Positions 1 to 4,785 of a DNA stretch of 10,041 nucleotides are shown here, piece by piece. Position 1 is the first letter of the stretch. Every line of letters starts with the position of its first letter. The notes beneath the pieces are model-generated. The model saw only the letters and a list, made by a program, of their open reading frames with translations. It was not told where the DNA came from and searched no databases. The translations under genes and the position numbers were made by a program. This stretch comes from SCRD01 sp046705285 (GTDB taxonomy: Bacteria > Acidobacteriota > Terriglobia > UBA7540): assembly GCA_046705285.1 (NCBI GenBank), contig JBJKQK010000167.1, positions 1-10,041 of the forward strand. Direction: 5' to 3'.

Positions 1-386
1 CCGGTAGCGTAAACCTGGCAGTGCTTCACCTTAGAGCAGGCAGCGGTCAACCGAGTTCCCATTACGGAATATCGAATCTGCTCTTGTGGAGTTTCCGATC
101 ATGGGGCCGGTTCTTCAATAACGGCGCTCTGAGAGTCGGCTGTTCTGCCCGTTTGGAATCGCTGCTGATTCAGCTAACCCATACCCTCCCGAACTTCTTT
201 ACGCCTTCCCATCAAGCAGTCCGGTTTCGTCTGCGTGCTCGAGTGTCTCATTGCCTGAGTGATGATGACGCCAGCGGCCGGGCGTTGGCTTTTTCACCGA
301 TCTCTCAATCATACATAGCTCACTCCACCGCAGATCCCGTGCGAGCGTTTTTGTGCAGTCTCGCACGTGGCGGGAGCTGGCGCGTC
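1..386. other. Left-edge region without a supportable gene
   Basis: No convincing coding sequence is seen here. One plus-strand frame stays open from the left edge to 461, but its translation is rich in Arg, Ser and Cys with no recognisable motif, it runs antisense through the end of mscL, and a good intrinsic terminator (270-294) sits inside it. The other two plus frames stop at 5-7 and 10-12, so a plus-strand gene could end at the very edge or before the window. A second inverted repeat (339-345 with 360-366, GTGCGAG/CTCGCAC, 14-nt loop) lies 21 bases past the mscL stop. It could help end mscL transcription, but no T-run follows it on the minus strand. Confidence 0.5.
270..294 (+). terminator. 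Intrinsic (Rho-independent) terminator, rightward
   Basis: A 7-bp stem (GCCAGCG at 270-276 pairing with CGTTGGC at 283-289, one G-U wobble) encloses a 6-base loop and is followed directly by five T residues (290-294). This is the standard arrangement for a plus-strand terminator. On the minus strand the hairpin is not followed by a T-run, so it does not obviously serve mscL. It implies a rightward transcript entering from the left, either from a gene ending before or at the window edge or from an unrecognised small RNA in 1-269. Confidence 0.6.
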
Positions 387-830
387 CTAAGCTGCTCTGA
401 GCTCCGAGGTGCAGTGTGGGCAGCGCGTAGCCGCCACCGGAATGCTCATCTTGCAATATGAGCAGTCTTTCATTGCGGGGGGAGGGGGAGCCGGGGCCGG
501 CTTCGGCATCAATCGGTTTACCGATTTGATGAGCAGGAAGACAGCGAAGGCAACGATCAGAAACTCGATAATGGTATTGACGAAGGTCCCGTAGGCGATA
601 ACCACGGCCCCGGCCTTTTTGGCTTCAGCCAGCGTAGCGAAGTGCTGGTGGGACAAGGAGATGAAGAAATTCGAGAAATCAACGTTGCCAATCAGCATGC
701 CGATGGGCGGCATGATGATGTCACTTACCAGCGCGGTAACAATCTTTCCGAAAGCAACGCCGAGGATGATGCCCACTGCCATGTCCAGCACGTTGCCCCG
801 CATCACGAAAGCTTTGAATTCCTTCCACAT
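387..830 (-). CDS. mscL: Large-conductance mechanosensitive channel MscL with C-terminal zinc-ribbon-like tail
   Basis: MscL forms a homopentameric inner-membrane pore that opens under membrane tension and releases solutes during hypo-osmotic shock. The protein is 147 residues. The N-terminal helix and TM1 carry the family signature (FVMRGNVLDMAVGIILG, then FGKIV...DIIMPPIG), a periplasmic loop follows, and TM2 is the hydrophobic stretch around EFLIVAFAVFLLIK. The start at 830 is chosen because AAGGAGG lies 6 bases upstream; an in-frame ATG at 869 would add 13 residues but lies inside a leader hairpin and before this ribosome site. After TM2 the usual charged C-terminal bundle helix of E. coli MscL is not recognisable. 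Instead a Pro/Ala-rich linker leads to C123-x2-C126 and C137-x2-C140, a zinc-ribbon or rubredoxin-like knuckle that should face the cytoplasm. Family assignment is firm; metal binding is inferred. Confidence 0.97.
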   Translation of the reverse strand: MWKEFKAFVMRGNVLDMAVGIILGVAFGKIVTALVSDIIMPPIGMLIGNVDFSNFFISLSHQHFATLAEAKKAGAVVIAYGTFVNTIIEFLIVAFAVFLLIKSVNRLMPKPAPAPPPPAMKDCSYCKMSIPVAATRCPHCTSELRAA

Positions 831-836
831 GAGATT

Positions 837-843
837 CCTCCTT
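837..843 (-). promoter_or_regulatory. Shine-Dalgarno site of mscL
   Basis: On the minus strand AAGGAGG lies 6 bases before the ATG at 830-828. It is close to the ideal anti-16S complement and decides the start codon in favour of 830 over the in-frame ATG at 869. Confidence 0.85.
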
Positions 844-854
844 TTTGAGATTGA

Positions 855-889
855 AGGGTCGTACCCCACCGTGCTTGGGCTCCGACCCT
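855..889 (-). promoter_or_regulatory. Stable hairpin in the mscL 5' leader
   Basis: Perfect 7-bp arms (AGGGTCG at 855-861, CGACCCT at 883-889) enclose a symmetric 3x3 internal loop and a second 4-bp stem (CCCA 865-868 with TGGG 876-879) around a 7-base loop. Read as minus-strand RNA, the middle of the internal loop can form an A-U pair flanked by G-A and G-G mismatches, so the structure is nearly one 14-bp helix. It ends 11 bases before the mscL ribosome-binding site. No T-run follows, so it is not a simple terminator. It may affect mRNA stability or translation, or be a DNA-level dyad; the function is unknown. Confidence 0.45.
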
Positions 890-1289
890 CGAGCGCTAGA
901 TCCTAACTCCGGCGCTGCACCCAGTTACTCCTGCTTGAACGACCTTGAACACTCAATGTGGCCCGCGAGCGAGCCTTCAAGCGGCGCCGTCCACAATGTT
1001 CGCGAACTTGCCCGAACGCATCGTTTGTTTCCTCAATTCGCCTGGCCCTAGGCAACCGGTTCAAAAACTATAGCCCAGGCCGGTTCTGAATGCCACGCCG
1101 TTCTTTTTGCTGCCCGCCACGCTGGAAGCTATGACTCAGGCTCGCGGTTTCGGTCGGGTTCTGCCGGGGCTTTGCGACGTGCTCCTCGAACTTGCTGTTC
1201 CTCCTCGCCCTGACGATTTGTCGCCTTACATTCTTAAGTATCTTGGGGGCTCCTTGTGGATTGCCTTTAACATGTCTCAATGCGCACTA

Positions 1290-1343
1290 TTGCCTCAGCA
1301 CGCCATAATGCATATAGTGTTTCGATGTCACGGTTGCGACATC
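1290..1343 (+). promoter_or_regulatory. Possible sigma70-type promoter with overlapping dyads
   Basis: TTGCCT (1290-1295) and TATAGT (1313-1318) are separated by 17 bases, matching 4/6 and 5/6 of the -35 and -10 consensus. The inverted pair CACTAT (1285-1290) and ATAGTG (1314-1319) brackets the promoter elements. A second near-perfect inverted repeat, GATGTCAC (1324-1331) and GCGACATC (1336-1343), would cover the expected transcription start. It would give the permease a leader of about 320 bases. A single match of this quality can arise by chance. Confidence 0.25.
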
Positions 1344-1644
1344 TCTTCCTCGATGACCGCTATCTCCTCGGGGGCGTGATGTGGTTCTCATCGAGGGGTG
1401 AGCCCACCGAAAGGGATCGCTCGCGGTTGGCGATTACCCCACCGCTGATGCGGGAAATAAGCTTTGGCTTTTCCCAGCGCCGGACACCTGGGAGAATTAT
1501 TGAATTCATTGATCTATACACAATTTCTGAGTCGGGCCGCCTCTTTTCGCACCTGGATTTTCGCCCGGGAACCGCATCAGGCGATCCTCTTACTGGCCCG
1601 TCATCTTTAGAGGTGTTATTCGAGGCAATCCGGGAGATCCGCTG

Positions 1645-3117
1645 TTGTCCACTCCAGAATCCAATCCCAAACTGACTCCTCAGCTGCGCCGCAATTCGCT
1701 TGGTCTTCCGGAACTGGTGTTCCAAGGCATCACGCACATTGCCCCGGCGGGCAGTATTGTATTCACGTTTCCGATTATCGCCCGCCAGGCGGGACCGGAC
1801 ATGCCGATCTCGTTGCTGCTGTCGATGGTCGTGTGCTTCTTTATCGCAAATACGGTGGCGCAATTCTCGAATTACATGCCGTCGAGTGGCGGTTATTATT
1901 CTTTTGCCACGCGCGGGCTGGGCAGCCGCAGCGGATTCATGGCGACATGGAACTACCTGATCTACGACCTCCTGGGGCCAGCCGGAGCATTGGGCTTTCT
2001 TGGCTACATACTGTCAGACACACTGCGGGTCCAACTCGGCGTGGACATCCCGTGGTGGCTCATCGCGGCAGCTTCATTTGCCCTCATCTGGGCCCTCACC
2101 CACTACGGGGTCCGGCTTTCGATGCACACCACCGCGTTATTGGGCAGCCTCGAGATATTGATCATGTTGGCGCTCGCGATCACTTTCCTGATCCACCCGG
2201 CGACCGGTTCCAGTTATGTTGCGCCCGTGAAACCCTCGTCCTCTCCGCACCACTTCGCTGGCATCCTGGGCGGAATGGTCTTTTCGATCCTGGCGCTAAG
2301 CGGCTTTGAGGCTCCGGCGCCGCTCGCTCAGGAAAGCCGCCGGCCTGGAATTTTCATCGGGCTGGCGGTTATTCTCTCGCTGCTGGCCACCGGGGTCTTC
2401 TACATCTTCACATCGTATGCCAGTGCGGTCGGCTGGGGTACCGGCCGCATGTCGACCTTCGCCTCCAGCCCAAATCCCTATTACTCGCTTGGTCACACAC
2501 TTTGGGGAGCAGGCTGGTGGCTCGTTGTCCTGGCCTTTGTCAACAGCGCGATCGGGTCCGGCATGGCTTGTACCAACGCCGCATCCCGCGTGATGTACAC
2601 GATGGGCCAGGCGGGAACTCTCCCTGCTCGTTTTGGCAGGATTCATCCTGTTCGCCGGACACCTTCCTTCGCAATCGGCTTTATCCAGCTCATCGGCCTT
2701 GCGGCGGTTCTAATCGTGGGCGAACTGTTCAAGCCTGCGGACATTTTCGCTTTTCTCGGCACCCTTGCGACTTTGGGAGTTATCATCCTTTATTCCATGG
2801 CGAACCTGGCCCTGACGTCCTACGTCCGCCGTGAGCACCCGAATGACTTCAGTGTCTGGCGCCACGTGGTGATCCCGTGGATTGGCACCTTGGCCCTCCT
2901 GCCTGTCCTTTTCGTGACCGTTTATCCGGCACCCGCCTGGCCCTACAACGTCACTCCCTATCTTTTCATTGGGGCGCTTATCTTAGGCTTTGGCTACATG
3001 TACTGGTGTGAGTCGCGCCACCCCGGCGCGCTCCGTCGGGGAGCGACAATGCTTGTTGGGCATCGCACCGACGACGAGGGCGATGTGGACTGGGACTCAT
3101 CTACGGCCCAACATTGA
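1645..3117 (+). CDS. APC-superfamily permease (amino acid/amine/organic cation type)
   Basis: A 490-residue integral membrane protein with about 12 predicted hydrophobic helices, the usual size and topology for secondary transporters of the amino acid-polyamine-organocation superfamily. Diagnostic features are the unwound TM1 motif ITHIAPAGS (residues 29-37), the post-TM2 loop PSSGGYYSF (79-87, family pattern P-x-G-G-x-Y), and the TM6 motif SGFEAPAPLAQE with Gly220-Phe221-Glu222. Such proteins import small amines or amino acids using ion gradients; the substrate cannot be told from sequence. The start is a TTG, chosen because GGGAG (1632-1636) lies 8 bases upstream and the family homology begins soon after; no ATG exists before Met53, which is inside the conserved core. 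The hydrophilic C-terminal tail (about 30 residues) is acidic. It sits ahead of a glycosidase cluster, but a 356-base gap makes a functional link uncertain. Confidence 0.9.
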   Translation: MSTPESNPKLTPQLRRNSLGLPELVFQGITHIAPAGSIVFTFPIIARQAGPDMPISLLLSMVVCFFIANTVAQFSNYMPSSGGYYSFATRGLGSRSGFMATWNYLIYDLLGPAGALGFLGYILSDTLRVQLGVDIPWWLIAAASFALIWALTHYGVRLSMHTTALLGSLEILIMLALAITFLIHPATGSSYVAPVKPSSSPHHFAGILGGMVFSILALSGFEAPAPLAQESRRPGIFIGLAVILSLLATGVFYIFTSYASAVGWGTGRMSTFASSPNPYYSLGHTLWGAGWWLVVLAFVNSAIGSGMACTNAASRVMYTMGQAGTLPARFGRIHPVRRTPSFAIGFIQLIGLAAVLIVGELFKPADIFAFLGTLATLGVIILYSMANLALTSYVRREHPNDFSVWRHVVIPWIGTLALLPVLFVTVYPAPAWPYNVTPYLFIGALILGFGYMYWCESRHPGALRRGATMLVGHRTDDEGDVDWDSSTAQH

Positions 3118-3373
3118 AGGCAAAACTTGTTCCGCAACCTTGGGCTACTTTCTACTGTTTTCGGATAGCATGGGGCCTGGCTGGGGCATATTTCCGCCCG
3201 CTTTTATCCCCAAGTGACGACGCTGGAGCCATGGGTCATGCGTGTCAGACTTGGCGATTCCGCCTTGATGGCAAGGTCCAGGGCAGAGCTGCCGAAGGAC
3301 GGTATCGCCGCTGGCATTGAACGGACTTGGTTTACTTTGCTCCGGCGAGACCCGGCAAGTTGATTCTGCGCAA

Positions 3374-3400
3374 TTTACACCGTCCCCAGGTAGATATAGA
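3374..3400 (+). promoter_or_regulatory. Weak promoter candidate for the propeller gene
   Basis: TTTACA (3374-3379, 5/6 match to the -35 consensus) is followed 15 bases later by TATAGA (3395-3400, 4/6). With an ideal 17-base spacer the -10 would instead be TAGACT (3397-3402, 4/6). It lies about 75 bases before the start codon at 3474, a sensible leader length. Confidence 0.25.
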
Positions 3401-3442
3401 CTGGCAAATTCGGCAACCTGGTGCATTTCCTGATTTCGCCAG
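3401..3442 (+). repeat. Inverted repeat / leader hairpin before the propeller gene
   Basis: CTGGCAAAT (3401-3409) pairs with ATTT-C-GCCAG (3433-3442), giving 9 bp with a single bulged C and a 23-base loop. It falls just after the candidate -10 and before the ribosome-binding site (GGAGAGG, 3459-3465). It could be a transcript hairpin or an operator dyad; the function is unknown. Confidence 0.3.
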
Positions 3443-3473
3443 CCGAAGCCGAACAAGCGGAGAGGTATGATCG

Positions 3474-4511
3474 ATGATGCTCAGAGAACTAATGGACTTT
3501 GCGGTGGCTGCCCCACCCGATACTATGCGGGCGACCCTGCCGATCCCAAGGGATTTGAAGACGCCTTACAAGCTTGAGCGGTTGATTGTCGGGCCATCGC
3601 ACCAGCCCGGCTCGTTTGATGAGAAGAGCGCAGACGTTCCGTTCGTCTTCCGTCACAAGAATCGTTTTTATCTCACCTATGTGGGGTACGACGGAATCGG
3701 TTACCAGACCGGCCTCGCTACTTCCTCAAACCTAATGAGCTGGCGAAAGGAGGGAGTGATTCTGCCGCGGAACCCAAGATCCAATGTCTTGCGCTACAAC
3801 GCTGCTCTTACCTGGATACTGAGGGAGAATGACGTTTTCGGGCCGGGAAGGCCGAAGAAGGTCCGTGGCCGCTACCTGGGTGCCTATAGTGCAGAGCCGG
3901 GTTCCGGGTACGAGACCGGGCCAGGGGTTATTGGCCTCTGCTGGAGCCGGGACCTGCGGCACTGGGAGGTCGAACCGCCTTGCCTGCTGCCCCAGGATGG
4001 AGCTGCGTGGGAGCGTGCCGGCCTTTACAAGGCTTGCCTTGTGGAACACCACGGCCTTTACCACATTTTCTACAATGCGAAGAACCATTCGAAGGAGTGG
4101 CACGAACAGATCGGAGTAGCCACTTCGCGGGATCTGAAGACGTGGGTCCGGAATCCCGCGAACCCGATCGTGAGAAACGGACCTCCCGGAAGTTATGACC
4201 AGCGGTTCGCCAGCGATCCGTGTGTTCTGAAGTACAAGCAGACGGAATGGGCCGTTTTTTATTATGGTCTCGATCACAAAGGAGTGGCTCGCGACTTGCT
4301 CGCTTTTACCCGGGACATGGTTCATACGCGCAAGTGCAAGGGGGCTCTTATTGTTCCGGGACCCAAGGGGACCGTGGATTCGATCTATTCTCACAAGCCT
4401 TCGATCATCTATCACCGGGGCACGCTATATCACTTCTATTGTGCCGTTTCGCATAGATACGGGCGGGGGATTTCCGTCGCGGCGTCACGCCCGTGGCCAA
4501 AGAACGCCTAA
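3474..4511 (+). CDS. Five-bladed beta-propeller glycosidase-like protein (GH43/GH117/GH130-type fold), exact family unassigned
   Basis: A 345-residue protein with five internal repeats, each ending in a strand and turn of the type 'hhhAxSxDLxxW': residues 79-90, 153-164, 213-224, about 274-283 and 332-341. Each is preceded by an 'h-x-x-x-g-x-hYhhY' strand, for example RFYLTYVG (64-71), RYLGAYS (133-139), LYHIFYNA (195-202), WAVFYYG (259-265) and LYHFYCA (318-324). This is the five-bladed propeller of GH32/43/62/68/117/130. Candidate catalytic acids are Asp54 (ADVP), Glu211 (WHEQIG) and Asp248 (ASDP); assigning roles is inference. The start is secure: GGAGAGG lies 8 bases upstream and an in-frame TGA at 3468-3470 blocks any longer N-terminus. 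ATG codons at 3474 and 3477 are equivalent choices. No signal peptide or membrane segment is visible, so a cytoplasmic enzyme is likely, unlike its two exported neighbours. Substrate unknown. Confidence 0.8.
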   Translation: MMLRELMDFAVAAPPDTMRATLPIPRDLKTPYKLERLIVGPSHQPGSFDEKSADVPFVFRHKNRFYLTYVGYDGIGYQTGLATSSNLMSWRKEGVILPRNPRSNVLRYNAALTWILRENDVFGPGRPKKVRGRYLGAYSAEPGSGYETGPGVIGLCWSRDLRHWEVEPPCLLPQDGAAWERAGLYKACLVEHHGLYHIFYNAKNHSKEWHEQIGVATSRDLKTWVRNPANPIVRNGPPGSYDQRFASDPCVLKYKQTEWAVFYYGLDHKGVARDLLAFTRDMVHTRKCKGALIVPGPKGTVDSIYSHKPSIIYHRGTLYHFYCAVSHRYGRGISVAASRPWPKNA

Positions 4512-4737
4512 ACGGGCAAAGGTCCTATGTCGAAATCCGCTCTCATTTTCGCATGGCGATCAAGCGAGGTCAGGTTGACAGCAGTGAAAGAAGCATGCTG
4601 CTCTGGAGGAGTCGCTGGCTGTTGGTCAGATGATTACTTTCCGTTTACCTTCAAATCATCTCTCTGCGTGGGAATTTTCCATCTATCAGTGGTTGTACAC
4701 TGCGGGGGTGTAAGCAAGCAGTTCCGGGTCATGTGCC

Positions 4738-4749
4738 GGTCTCGAGACC
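4738..4749. promoter_or_regulatory. Perfect 12-bp palindrome upstream of the rhamnosidase gene, possible operator
   Basis: GGTCTCGAGACC is a perfect palindrome with a central CG, placed 36 bases before the GH78 start codon in a 274-base gap. LacI-family regulators often bind even palindromes with a central CG and frequently control sugar genes, so an operator is a reasonable idea. No regulator gene is in the window and no second copy was noticed near the other genes. Elsewhere in the same gap there is a short inverted repeat TACAC/GTGTA (4696-4700, 4708-4712), and a perfect -35 hexamer TTGACA (4575-4580) without a recognisable -10. Confidence 0.35.
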
Positions 4750-4785
4750 TTTCCGAGATCGAGATTTATTGGGAGTGATCGGTTA

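Larger units (their letters stand above)
831..1644. other. Long intergenic region between mscL and the permease
   Basis: About 800 bases between divergently oriented genes with no supportable coding sequence. Short open frames on both strands give low-complexity translations without motifs, and one minus-strand frame overlaps the permease start. Items seen: the mscL leader hairpin (855-889); a 10-bp-period direct repeat CTTGAAC (934-940 and 944-950); a perfect palindrome GTTCGCGAAC (998-1007); a possible beta-barrel C-terminal remnant on the minus strand ending at 1061; a possible promoter and dyads (1285-1343); and an AT-rich patch at about 1495-1530 containing the palindrome TGAATTCA (1501-1508) and TATACA (1515-1520) without a matching -35. 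The region must hold the promoters for both flanking genes. Confidence 0.5.
3118..3473. other. Intergenic region before the propeller glycosidase-like gene
   Basis: 356 bases with no supportable gene; the one minus-strand open frame across 3145-3456 has no recognisable motif. A weak terminator-like element for the permease is present: GGGC (3184-3187) pairs with GCCC (3196-3199) and is followed by GCTTTTAT, but the stem is only 4 bp. Closer to the next gene lie a weak promoter candidate and a leader hairpin, listed separately. Confidence 0.4.

Noticed and set aside
21..461. Plus-strand open frame of 146 codons at the left edge
   Set aside because: It overlaps the mscL 3' end in antisense, contains an intrinsic terminator, and its translation has no motif and an arginine/serine-rich composition typical of non-coding frames.
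1061..1160. GGTTC-like segments suggesting a tRNA T-arm
   Set aside because: No cloverleaf, acceptor stem or anticodon arm can be folded around them.
1280..1675. Plus-strand open frame of 131 codons overlapping the permease start
   Set aside because: No recognisable domain or good ribosome site, and it runs 31 bases into the permease in another frame.
1360..1863. Minus-strand open frame of 167 codons
   Set aside because: A large part is antisense to the well-supported permease N-terminus; translation is Arg-rich without motifs.
4575..4603. Perfect -35 hexamer TTGACA in the gap before GH78
   Set aside because: No acceptable -10 at 15-18 bases spacing; called only as a note, not as a promoter.
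4527..4778. Plus-strand open frame of 83 codons between the propeller and GH78 genes
   Set aside because: No ribosome site, no recognisable domain, odd Cys-rich composition, and it spans the palindrome region.
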